Source: Competibacter_A sp003527885
GTDB taxonomy: Bacteria; Pseudomonadota; Gammaproteobacteria; Competibacterales; Competibacteraceae
Length of the DNA: 38,046 nt
Direction: 5' to 3'
NCBI GenBank assembly: GCA_035442025.1
Contig: DAORPQ010000024.1
Span: 1-38,046, forward strand
The notes under the pieces are model-generated. The model was given only the letters and a program-made list of their open reading frames with translations, did not search any database and was not told the DNA's origin. A program made the position numbers and the translations under genes. Positions 27,708-35,780 of this stretch are shown in pieces (within the stretch, counting starts at the first letter, position 1; the number at the start of each line of letters is the position of its first letter).

Positions 27708-29165
27708 TTAATCAATTGGGGCAAGATTTGGCTTGCGAGCCAGCACCACATAACCCGGCACCGGTTGCTCACCCTCCTGGCGCAGCGTGACGGGGGTCAC
27801 CGTCACCGCGCTTAGACCGCTGTCGGTCAGAATTTGCTCCAGGTAGTCGGCGGTATGGCTATAACGGCCGCTTTTGTTCAAAAGATGTCCTGCTGGAGCG
27901 GCTGCCGGCTCCGCCCGCTCCACCGTGAAAGCCAGCCAACCATCGGGCCGGAGCGCGCCGGACGCCGCCGCGCAAACCGCCTGCAAGTCCCCAAAATAGA
28001 CCAGGGTATCGGCCGATACGACCAACTCGTAGGCGTGCTGGCGCTCCCGTAGGAACGCGGTCAGCTCGGCCACCACCAGCTCATCGTAGCCGCCGCGCGC
28101 TCGCGCCTTGTCCACCATCCGGGACGACAAATCTACCCCGGTCAAATGGCGGGCGTAGGGCCTAAGCAGAGGCGCGCATAACCCCGTGCCGCAACCCGCG
28201 TCCAACACCGCCCATTGGCCGGTCCCCGCGCCCACGACCCCGGCAAGCCGCTCGCCGAGCAAGACGGGCGCTCGATAGCCCAGCTTTTCCAGGTGTTGGT
28301 CGAACTGATCGGCGTAGCGGTCGAACAGATCGGTCACATAGGCATCGGAAGCCCGCGCCGGCTGCTCCGCGCCGAACCAAGCCGCCAGCCGGTGCTGGGC
28401 GACCGGATCGTCCGGCATCAACTTGAGCCAGTGCTGCAACAGGGCCAGCGCGTTCTCGGTGCCGCCCAATTGAAACACCGCGTTGCCCAAGACCTCCCGC
28501 GCCTCTTCGATCCGGTTCAGGCGATGCAGCACGGCACCCATCAGCAGCAGCGCGTTTTGATGGGTACCGTTGACTTGCAAAGTGATGTCGAGCGCCGCGC
28601 GCGCGTCTTCGGTTCGGCCCGCCTCCGCCAGCAGCGCGCCGAGCCGGTATTGGATTTCCGGATCGTTGGGTCGGCGTTCGCTGGCCAACCGATACGCCGC
28701 CAACGCTTCCGGCAACCGGCCCAACCCCTTGAGCAAGGCGCCCAGATTGACGCACGCCTCCACCTCGTCGGGCCGCAGGATGATCGCTTGCCGGTAGGCG
28801 GCGATGGCGTCCTCATGACGCTGTTGGACGATCAGGACGTTGCCGAGATTGGTGTGGGCGGACGCATAAGTGGGAGCCACGCGGATGGCCCGGCGCAGCA
28901 ACTGTTCGGCCTGGGTCGATTGACCGCGCTGCTGCTGGAGAATCCCGAAAAAATTCAGCGCTTCGGGAAAATCCGGCCGGCTGCGCAACACCCGCTCGTA
29001 AAGCGACTGGGCTTCCACCAAATGACCTTGGCGGTGCAAGTTCATGGCTTGCACCAGCAACGCCGAAACGTCAGCGGCGCGAGGACCGGCGTCGGCTGCC
29101 GGTTGCGGTTGCTTGGCTTTATTACGCTTGTCGTTCACAGCACGCGCCCCCATTGCGACCCGCAT
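27708..29165 (-). CDS. TPR-repeat class I SAM-dependent methyltransferase (second copy)
   Basis: Protein of 485 aa with two parts. After a Lys/Pro/Ala-rich leader, residues about 33-240 hold roughly six tetratricopeptide units (for example TNLGNVLIVQQRHEDAIAAYRQAIILRP). The C-terminal part from about residue 265 is a Rossmann methyltransferase of the COG4976 type: YADQFDQHLEKLGYRAP, SAM motif I VLDAGCGTGLCAPLLRPY, acidic post-I GVDLSSRMVDKA, LVVSADTLVYFGDLQ, and WLAFTVERAE. The methyl acceptor is not known for this family; the TPR half probably binds a protein partner. It is clearly a paralog of the preceding gene and starts six bases after that gene's stop. No strong ribosome-binding site marks the ATG at 29165; a GTG nine codons later is possible. 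A 6-base inverted repeat (27704-27719) overlaps the stop codon. Confidence 0.86.
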   Translation of the reverse strand: MRVAMGARAVNDKRNKAKQPQPAADAGPRAADVSALLVQAMNLHRQGHLVEAQSLYERVLRSRPDFPEALNFFGILQQQRGQSTQAEQLLRRAIRVAPTYASAHTNLGNVLIVQQRHEDAIAAYRQAIILRPDEVEACVNLGALLKGLGRLPEALAAYRLASERRPNDPEIQYRLGALLAEAGRTEDARAALDITLQVNGTHQNALLLMGAVLHRLNRIEEAREVLGNAVFQLGGTENALALLQHWLKLMPDDPVAQHRLAAWFGAEQPARASDAYVTDLFDRYADQFDQHLEKLGYRAPVLLGERLAGVVGAGTGQWAVLDAGCGTGLCAPLLRPYARHLTGVDLSSRMVDKARARGGYDELVVAELTAFLRERQHAYELVVSADTLVYFGDLQAVCAAASGALRPDGWLAFTVERAEPAAAPAGHLLNKSGRYSHTADYLEQILTDSGLSAVTVTPVTLRQEGEQPVPGYVVLARKPNLAPID

Positions 29166-29171
29166 CGGAAA

Positions 29172-30524
29172 TCAAGGATTCTTGCCCGCCATCACCACGA
29201 AACCGATGACCGGCCGGCCGCCTTCCAACCGCAAAGCGACGGTTTTCAGCGACTCAATCGTCAATCCCGCCTGAACCAGCGCTTGCCGCAGATACGGTTC
29301 GGAATGCCGGTAGCGACCGCTGGGATCGAGCTCGAAGCCCGTCGATGCTTCAGCGTCAGCAACCCGTTCCACTGTGAACGCCAGCCAGCCGCCCGCCCGT
29401 AAAGCGGTCGCGGCGGCGGTCAGCACTGGCTCCAGTTGGCCGAAATAAATCAAGGTATCGGCGGACACGATCAGATCGTAGGCTTCCGGCCGGCCCGTCA
29501 GAAAGGCGGTCAGTTCGACGACGGCCAGTTCATCGTAATCCCCACGGGTCCCCGCCCGCTCGATCATGCGCGGCGACAGATCGATCCCGACCAACCGACC
29601 GGCGTAAGGACGCAGCAGCGGGCCGCAAAGCCCGGTGCCGCAACCGGCGTCCAGCACGCTGAGCGAACCCTCCGGCTGGCCGATCGTGGCGGCGACCGCC
29701 GAGGCGATCGATGCGGGCGCCCGATACTCCAAGTGGTGCAGGTGCTCGTCGAAACTGTCGGCCATGTCATCGAACACTTGCCGGACGTAGCCATCGGCGG
29801 CCCGCTCCGGCACGTCCTGTCCCGAATGCGCCGCCAGCATGTGCCGGGCCACCGGGTTGGTCGGATCTCGTGCCAGCCAGCCCTGAAACAGTCCGGCGGC
29901 TTCATCGTTACGGTTCAGCTTGTAGAGCAGCAGGCCCAAACCCTTGAACGCCATCGCGTGATCGGGTTGCAGGCGGATGGCCTCGCGATAGGCGATGACG
30001 GCGCTTTCATACCGACCCTCGGCCGCCAGCGTCTTGCCCAGGTTGAAATACGCTTCGACTAAATCGGGCGCTAGCGCGATGGCTTGCCGGAAGGCGGCGG
30101 CGGCCTCCGCAAAGCGCCGGGAGCGCAATAACATGACGCCGTAATTGCAGCGGGCGCTGGGATTGGCGGGAGCGAGTTCGCTAGCTCGCCGATAAGCGTC
30201 CGCCGCTTCGTCCCAACGATCCAGCGCGGCCAATACATTGCCCAGATTGTTCCAGGCGTCGGCGTAACGGGGATCAATGTCCAGCGCCTGACGAACCCAT
30301 TCAACCGCATCGGAATGGCGTCCCCGCTGCGAATTCAGTACCCCCAGAAAATGCAAAGCCTCGATCTGGCGCGAGTCGCGCTGAAGCACTCGTCGATACA
30401 GCGCTTCCGCCGTATCCAACTGCCCCTGTCGGTGCAGTTGGATGGCTTGAGCCAGCGCTTCCGAACCGGAATCCTTCGCTGACCGTTGTTGGCTGGTAAG
30501 GGCGCGGCGCTGTTGGCGGTTCAT
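29172..30524 (-). CDS. TPR-repeat class I SAM-dependent methyltransferase (first copy)
   Basis: Protein of 450 aa with the same plan as its downstream neighbour. About six TPR units (residues roughly 22-235) include DAWNNLGNVLAALDRWDEAADAYRRASELAP. The methyltransferase domain shows MADSFDEHLHHLEYRAP, VLDAGCGTGLCGPLLRPYAG, GIDLSPRMIERA, LIVSADTLIYFGQLE and GWLAFTVERV. The methyltransferase halves of the two copies are very similar; the TPR halves have drifted further, as expected after tandem duplication. The start at the ATG at 30524 gives MNRQQRRALTSQQR; an in-frame TTG lies seven codons upstream. It heads the operon with the second copy and the ACP. The substrate is unknown. Confidence 0.86.
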   Translation of the reverse strand: MNRQQRRALTSQQRSAKDSGSEALAQAIQLHRQGQLDTAEALYRRVLQRDSRQIEALHFLGVLNSQRGRHSDAVEWVRQALDIDPRYADAWNNLGNVLAALDRWDEAADAYRRASELAPANPSARCNYGVMLLRSRRFAEAAAAFRQAIALAPDLVEAYFNLGKTLAAEGRYESAVIAYREAIRLQPDHAMAFKGLGLLLYKLNRNDEAAGLFQGWLARDPTNPVARHMLAAHSGQDVPERAADGYVRQVFDDMADSFDEHLHHLEYRAPASIASAVAATIGQPEGSLSVLDAGCGTGLCGPLLRPYAGRLVGIDLSPRMIERAGTRGDYDELAVVELTAFLTGRPEAYDLIVSADTLIYFGQLEPVLTAAATALRAGGWLAFTVERVADAEASTGFELDPSGRYRHSEPYLRQALVQAGLTIESLKTVALRLEGGRPVIGFVVMAGKNP

Positions 30525-30678
30525 CGCTAATAACCCAAGAAACAACTTTTAATGAAACGATTAAATTCAGGCTCATGAAAGTTCATATTTTCAATTCCTC
30601 GACCATTTTGTCGCCCGATCCGACCTAAATAGCCGCCATAGCTTGTCAGCAGGGACGTGATCGTTCTCGAAGCTCGTC

Positions 30679-31230
30679 TTAGTCCTCAAAGTATCTAATG
30701 CAACTTTCGGCATCTTTAGGTGTTAGGACCTGTTTGATCCTATCTGCATGAGCGGCTAGAAAAACAGGTTTTTTATCCCGATTTTTGTCCTCGAAACCGA
30801 AATGACGATCCAGATAACGGCACGTAGATGAGATCAAAAAAGGAAGATCTTTTAGAACGCCCAACACCGATTCTTCATTTCTTTCGTACAGCGGCACAAG
30901 GTCGCCGGCGAAAGCCTCCATCGTAGCCGCATCGAGTTTTGCTTGCGCTATCCATCCAAGAAGTAAGTAAACGCGTAAAGAATCCTGGCTGAATTGAGCG
31001 CTATCACGATCTCGCTGGGCATATTTTTGGTAGAGCGCCGCCCAGTCCTGGTAAGCTCGAAGAGCGTCATAAACCGGCTTCCCTTGTTCGTTCGTCGAAC
31101 GATGAGCGGGATTTTCCAAATCGAGCAGCGTATCAAGAATTAGCGCCGCATCGTTTTGAGTGACGCCGGCCAGCGCAACGGAAGAAAGAAGAGACAGACA
31201 CAGAAACGAGATGATGCAATATCGCCTCAT
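30679..31230 (-). CDS. Putative periplasmic T6SS immunity protein
   Basis: Unrecognised exported protein of 183 aa. A Sec signal peptide is clear (RRYCIISFLCLSLLSSVALA, cleavage predicted after Ala21). The mature part is helical, with YDALRAYQDWAALYQKYAQRDRDSAQF and DSLRVYLLLGWIAQAKLDAATMEAFAGDLVPLYE. Two cysteines remain in the mature chain (Cys137 in SSTCRYL and Cys177 in ESCIRYF) and could form a disulfide in the periplasm. The start sits 13 bases after the stop of the YkuD-like gene, with GGATGG as ribosome-binding site; an ATG three codons earlier is possible. Its place right behind a putative cell-wall effector and near tssH suggests it protects the producer. That role is inference from context; no family match is claimed. 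Base composition is AT-richer than the T6SS core genes. Confidence 0.65.
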   Translation of the reverse strand: MRRYCIISFLCLSLLSSVALAGVTQNDAALILDTLLDLENPAHRSTNEQGKPVYDALRAYQDWAALYQKYAQRDRDSAQFSQDSLRVYLLLGWIAQAKLDAATMEAFAGDLVPLYERNEESVLGVLKDLPFLISSTCRYLDRHFGFEDKNRDKKPVFLAAHADRIKQVLTPKDAESCIRYFED

Positions 31231-31243
31231 GTGAACCATCCAA

Positions 31244-31753
31244 TCAAAAATCTTTCAGTCCAGAATATTTAGACATTGAATTCAGTGAATACTTTTTACC
31301 ACGGATATGGCAAATCCAGTGAAATTGCGTTTTTCCCATCGGTTGGATCGGCCGGGGAGGCGCGGCCACCGTTTCTGATTGATCTTTAACAACGATAGTA
31401 ATATTGCCTATTTCCTTGGGCTCGATGGCATTCCATATTTTGAGGACTTCCTTTTCCTCGATCACAATACAGCCGTCCGACCATCCTGCGCTAGTTCCCT
31501 TGTGGATGAAAATACCATTCGCTTTGCGGGCGTTGTTGTTGACCGGCACGCCGACACCGAGCCAGATCCCCTGCCGTTTGCTGCCATCCGCGTTGTATTT
31601 ATTGGCCATGCGCGTGGCGTAGCCGGTATAGCTTCCCTCATCAATTTTGACTTCCTTATCCCACCAGCACTTGGTATCGACCGATACGCTACCGTGCTGG
31701 AATGTCAGAACGCCGGAATCCGCGCTGCGCACGACATTGATGGTATAAGACAT
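31244..31753 (-). CDS. Putative T6SS L,D-transpeptidase-like (YkuD-type) effector
   Basis: Small protein of 169 aa without signal peptide or membrane segment. Residues 81-98 carry the YkuD-type active-site arrangement: IFIHKG with His84, then S92-D-G94-C95-I, equivalent to the H...S-x-G-C-[IR] pattern of L,D-transpeptidases. The preceding GIWLGVGVPVNNN strand (62-74) fits the same beta fold. A Tlde1/DUF2778-like or DUF5675-like member of this superfamily is the closest idea I can offer. Lack of an export signal is expected for a T6SS cargo that attacks the wall of a neighbouring cell. GAGGAGA six to seven bases upstream supports the ATG. It lies 250 bases behind tssH, on the same strand, and is followed at once by an exported partner gene. 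A role in wall crosslink editing is inference from the motif. Confidence 0.68.
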   Translation of the reverse strand: MSYTINVVRSADSGVLTFQHGSVSVDTKCWWDKEVKIDEGSYTGYATRMANKYNADGSKRQGIWLGVGVPVNNNARKANGIFIHKGTSAGWSDGCIVIEEKEVLKIWNAIEPKEIGNITIVVKDQSETVAAPPRPIQPMGKTQFHWICHIRGKKYSLNSMSKYSGLKDF

Positions 31754-32003
31754 GCTTGTCTCCTCAGAGGCAATTAACTTACAGCGTTACGAAGCTCACG
31801 CTGGACAGCGATAACAGGTATCGCAGATCTTGCGTTTTCAAGTTTCATGCCACTCCACCAAAAACGAAAGAACCAATAAAAAAATAAAGTTCGGTCGTTG
31901 TTTGCAAAGCTCTCCACAAGCAGTAGCGGATCAAAATGACCGTTTCAGCACTCGTTTTGGGCCAGTCGATCTCAAGCCACGCGAACGGTCCAGCAACGGA
32001 AAT
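31754..32003. other. AT-rich spacer between tssH and the putative effector gene
   Basis: A 250-base gap with long A/T tracts (for example near 31875-31895) and a small inverted repeat GCGATA/TATCGC (31808-31824). It probably holds the effector promoter; no convincing terminator for tssH or coding sequence was found. Its composition matches the effector pair rather than tssH. Confidence 0.45.
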
Positions 32004-34688
32004 TTATTCGAAGGCATAGCTGAAATCGCCCTCTTTCACCCCAATTTGCACTCGTGCGATGGGTTGACCCTCCACCATCCGTTTTAGAAATTCCTGGCTG
32101 AGCGCCGGGAGCATGGTATTCGTCAGAATCGCATCCACCATCCGCCCGCCGCTTTCCAGCTCGGTGCAGCGGCTGGCGATCAGCTTCACCACCTCGTCGT
32201 CGTAGCCGAACGGCACCTTGTGGTTTTCCCTGATCCGCTTCTCGATCCGACCCAATTGCAGCCGGACGATCTCGCCGATCATGTCATCGCTGAGCGGGTA
32301 ATACGGAATCGTGACCAACCGGCCCAGCAGGGCGGGCGGGAAGACCTTGAGCAGCGGCTCCCGCAGCGCTTTGCCCAAACCTTCGGCATCGGGCAGCAGT
32401 TCCGGGTCCTTGCACATGCCGGCGATCAGATCGGTGCCGACGTTGGTGGTCAACAGGATCAAGGTATTCTTGAAGTCGATGAGCCGGCCTTCGCCGTCTT
32501 CCATCCAGCCCTTGTCGAACACCTGGAAGAAGATTTCGTGCACGTCGTGATGGGCTTTTTCCACCTCGTCCAGCAGCACCACGCTGTAGGGGCGACGGCG
32601 CACCGCCTCGGTCAGCACCCCGCCTTCGCCGTAGCCGACATAGCCCGGTGGCGCACCCTTGAGGGTGGAGACGGTGTGCGCTTCCTGAAATTCGCTCATG
32701 TTGATGGTGATGACGTTCTGCTCGCCGCCGTACAAGGCTTCGGCCAGGGCCAACGCGGTTTCGGTCTTGCCGACCCCGGAGGGTCCGGCCAGCATGAACA
32801 CCCCGATGGGTTTGTTGGGGTTGTCCAGCGCCGCGCGCGAAGTCTGGATGCGGCGGGCGATCATCTCCAAGGCGTGGCGCTGGCCGATGATGCGGCGGTT
32901 GAGGAGGTCGGCCAGCCCCAGCACGGTTTCGATTTCGTTCTTGACCATCCGCCCGACCGGGATGCCGGTCCAGTCGGCGACCACGGCGGCGACGGCTTGC
33001 GCGTCCACGCTGGGTAGAATCAGCGGCGATTCGCCTTGCAGTTCATGCAATTTGGCTTGAAGCCCCTTCAGTTCAATCAACCAGTTTTGCCGTTGCGGAT
33101 CGGGCTCGGCGGCCGCCTCCCCGTCCACCGCCCCGCCTTCGTCGCGCAGCTTGGCGCGCAGCGCCAGAATCCGATCGACCAGACCTTTTTCCTCTTGCCA
33201 GCGCGCTTCCAGTTCGGCCAGCCTCGCGTCCTCGGCTTGCAATTTTTCATCCGCTGACGCTTTACGCTGGGCGGTGTCGATGCCGACCGCCGTTTCACGA
33301 CCGATGATCTCCAGTTCGGTTTTGAAACCTTCGATGCGGCGGCGGCTGTCTTCCACCTCCGCCGGCACGGCGTGCAAACTGATCGCCACCCGCGCGCTGG
33401 CGGTATCCAGCAGGCTGACCGCTTTGTCCGGCAACTGGCGGGCCGGGATGTAGCGGTGCGACAGCTTGACCGCCGCTTCCAGCGCCTCATCCAGGATCTG
33501 CACCCGATGGTGGCGCTCCATGGTCGAAACCATGCCGCGCATCATCAGCAGGGTCTTTTCCTCGCTCGGCTCGCCGACCTGCACCACCTGAAAACGGCGG
33601 GTCAAGGCGGGGTCTTTTTCGATGTGCTTCTTGTACTCGGCCCAGGTGGTGGCGGCGATGGTGCGCAATTTGCCGCGCGCCAAGGCCGGTTTGAGCAGGT
33701 TGGCGGCGTCGCCGGTGCCGGCCGCGCCGCCCGCGCCGACCAGTGTGTGGGCTTCGTCGATGAACAGAATGATCGGCTTGGGCGAAGACTGCACCTCGTC
33801 GATCACCTGCCGCAGCCGGTTTTCGAACTCGCCCTTCATGCTGGCCCCGGCTTGCAGCAACCCCACGTCCAGCACCCGCAGCGTCACGTCTTGCAAGGGC
33901 GGCGGCACGTCGCCGGAGGCGATGCGCTGGGCGAAACCCTCCACCACCGCCGTCTTGCCGACCCCGGCTTCGCCGGTCAGGATCGGGTTGTTCTGGCGGC
34001 GGCGCATCAGAATATCGACGATCTGGCGGATTTCCTCGTCGCGCCCGACGATGGGATCGAGTTCGCCCTGCCGCGCCCGTTCGGTCAGATCGACCGAAAA
34101 GCGTTGGAGCGCCTCCTGTTTGCCCATCTGTGCCGGGGCCATCGCCTCGCTGGCTTCGCCCGGCGCGGCCCCGCCGCCGACCTGGGAACCGTCCGAGGCG
34201 CGTAACCCGGTCTCTGGGGAAGCGGCGACAATCTCGGCAAACCGCTCGACCAACGCATCCGGTTTGATCCTGTCGAATTCGCGCGAAATAGCCGGCAGCG
34301 CGTTGCGCAAATCGGGCGTTTTCAGAATCCCGACGATCAAATGGCCGGTGCGCACTTGCGAATCGTCGAACAGCAGGGTGGCGTAAACCCAGGCTTCTTT
34401 CACCGCCGCGTCCACATGCGAAGACAGATCGGAAATCGAGGTCGCGCCGCGCGGCAGCCGGTCCAGCGCCTCGGTGAAATCCTTGGCGACCCGGCTCGGA
34501 TTGAGGTTGAAATGCTGGATGATCCGGTGGATATCCGAATCCTGAAGTTGCAGGATTTGATGGAGCCAATGCACCAGCTCCACATAGGGGTTGCCCCGCA
34601 GCTTGCAAAAGACAGTGGCGCTTTCGATGGCTTTATAAGCGACGCTGTTCAGTTTCCCGAACAGGGCGACGCGGCTGATTTCGGCCAT
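32004..34688 (-). CDS. tssH: Type VI secretion ATPase TssH (ClpV)
   Basis: AAA+ unfoldase of 894 aa that takes apart the contracted TssB/TssC sheath so it can be reused. The N-terminal Clp-N-like domain (about 1-160) shows the ClpV-type opening AEISRVALFGKLNSVAYKAIESATVFCKLRGNPYVELVHWLHQIL. The first AAA module has Walker A GEAGVGKT (239-246) and Walker B IILFIDEAH (306-314). A middle coiled coil spans about 440-550. The second AAA module has Walker A GPSGVGKT (635-642) and Walker B VVLLDEVEKAH (703-713), and the C-terminal D2-small domain is complete. GGAG about eight bases before the ATG supports the start. It follows tssG by 60 bases in the tssE-F-G-H order seen in many T6SS clusters. Confidence 0.96.
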   Translation of the reverse strand: MAEISRVALFGKLNSVAYKAIESATVFCKLRGNPYVELVHWLHQILQLQDSDIHRIIQHFNLNPSRVAKDFTEALDRLPRGATSISDLSSHVDAAVKEAWVYATLLFDDSQVRTGHLIVGILKTPDLRNALPAISREFDRIKPDALVERFAEIVAASPETGLRASDGSQVGGGAAPGEASEAMAPAQMGKQEALQRFSVDLTERARQGELDPIVGRDEEIRQIVDILMRRRQNNPILTGEAGVGKTAVVEGFAQRIASGDVPPPLQDVTLRVLDVGLLQAGASMKGEFENRLRQVIDEVQSSPKPIILFIDEAHTLVGAGGAAGTGDAANLLKPALARGKLRTIAATTWAEYKKHIEKDPALTRRFQVVQVGEPSEEKTLLMMRGMVSTMERHHRVQILDEALEAAVKLSHRYIPARQLPDKAVSLLDTASARVAISLHAVPAEVEDSRRRIEGFKTELEIIGRETAVGIDTAQRKASADEKLQAEDARLAELEARWQEEKGLVDRILALRAKLRDEGGAVDGEAAAEPDPQRQNWLIELKGLQAKLHELQGESPLILPSVDAQAVAAVVADWTGIPVGRMVKNEIETVLGLADLLNRRIIGQRHALEMIARRIQTSRAALDNPNKPIGVFMLAGPSGVGKTETALALAEALYGGEQNVITINMSEFQEAHTVSTLKGAPPGYVGYGEGGVLTEAVRRRPYSVVLLDEVEKAHHDVHEIFFQVFDKGWMEDGEGRLIDFKNTLILLTTNVGTDLIAGMCKDPELLPDAEGLGKALREPLLKVFPPALLGRLVTIPYYPLSDDMIGEIVRLQLGRIEKRIRENHKVPFGYDDEVVKLIASRCTELESGGRMVDAILTNTMLPALSQEFLKRMVEGQPIARVQIGVKEGDFSYAFE

Positions 34689-34748
34689 GGGTTCGGACTC
34701 CGGTGAACGTTATAAATAATAGGGTGAACGGTAAAACCGACGAGAGCG

Positions 34749-35780
34749 TCAGGCGCAGTAGGTCACGGCGTCCAGTTTCAAATCGTCGGCATCGCGGGCC
34801 AGCGGTTGGCCGCTCAGCCAGGTGGTCCAACCCAGCCGGGTCTCCGCGCCCAGCACCAGCGGCGGCACCTCGTCCTTTTTGAGGATCAGGTTCACATCCC
34901 ACAACAGCTCTTCGCCGACATAGTTGCGCACCCAGGCCACCAGCCGCCGCAAGCTGTCGGCGCCCGGCAAGAAGCGCTGGAATTCGGCCAGCGTCATCGG
35001 CCCCATGATGATGCGGAACTTGTACTGACAGTCCCAGGCCCGCTCGCCGATCACCGTGGTGATGCCCAACAAACCGGTGGCGGGCGCTTCGCCCAACCGG
35101 CAGCGGCTCACCTCATCCAGCGGCAGCCAATGCCCGACGAAGGTTTCGACCGCCACCGGCAGCTTGAAAAAATCCCCCAGAATCGCTTCCAGGCCTTCGG
35201 GGTTGCGGGTCTGGCCGACCAGCCGGCCGGCATAGTGCAACTTCGCCAAATCGGGCGCGGCGTCCCGGTTCCACAGCGAGGGCATTCCCAAGCCGAGCTG
35301 CGCGCCGACATAGACGTTGAAACGGTCGGTTTCCGGCCGATCGAAACTGACCGTCGGCTCGGCGTCGGCCCAGGCCCGATAGAACAGGCACAGCATCCGG
35401 TGGTGAAAGATATCGGCGAACCCGACGAAGGTCCGGTCGCCCTCGTTGCGCGACCGCCCACGCGCGTACTCGGTCAGATGGGTCGGCAGCGGGCCATTGG
35501 GGCCGAACAGCCCGAGAAAATACTCGTACAAGCGCGGCGGCCGGTTCTCACCCCCCGGATCGAAGGCCGCCAGCGTCGCCGGCGCAAAAGCCAGCGACGG
35601 TTCCTGGGCCAGCCGGATCGGGTCGTCGGCCAAACGCAGCGATTTTCCCAGGCGCGGCCGGTCTCGATGCAGGCATTCCAGCCGCCGCAACGCCTGGAAA
35701 AAATGAAAGGCGTACGGCGTGCGCCGCAACGCTTCGAACAATTCTAGAACGTGCGCCGCTTCCCGATTCTCGCCGGCCAT
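34749..35780 (-). CDS. tssG: Type VI secretion baseplate protein TssG
   Basis: Baseplate wedge component (VasB/ImpH family), 343 aa. Typical blocks are FELFEALRRTPYAFHFFQALRRLE-like opening (here AHVLELFEALRRTPYAFHFF), the phage-gp-like LRLADDPIRLAQEPSLAFAPATL, YEYFLGLFGPNGPLPTHLTEYA and FHHRMLCLFYRAW. The late ETFVGHWLPL and RLGWTTWLSG are also family marks. TssG binds TssF in a 1:2 wedge together with TssE and TssK. Its ATG lies 37 bases inside the end of tssF, so the two are translationally coupled, and tssH follows after 60 bases. Confidence 0.95.
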   Translation of the reverse strand: MAGENREAAHVLELFEALRRTPYAFHFFQALRRLECLHRDRPRLGKSLRLADDPIRLAQEPSLAFAPATLAAFDPGGENRPPRLYEYFLGLFGPNGPLPTHLTEYARGRSRNEGDRTFVGFADIFHHRMLCLFYRAWADAEPTVSFDRPETDRFNVYVGAQLGLGMPSLWNRDAAPDLAKLHYAGRLVGQTRNPEGLEAILGDFFKLPVAVETFVGHWLPLDEVSRCRLGEAPATGLLGITTVIGERAWDCQYKFRIIMGPMTLAEFQRFLPGADSLRRLVAWVRNYVGEELLWDVNLILKKDEVPPLVLGAETRLGWTTWLSGQPLARDADDLKLDAVTYCA

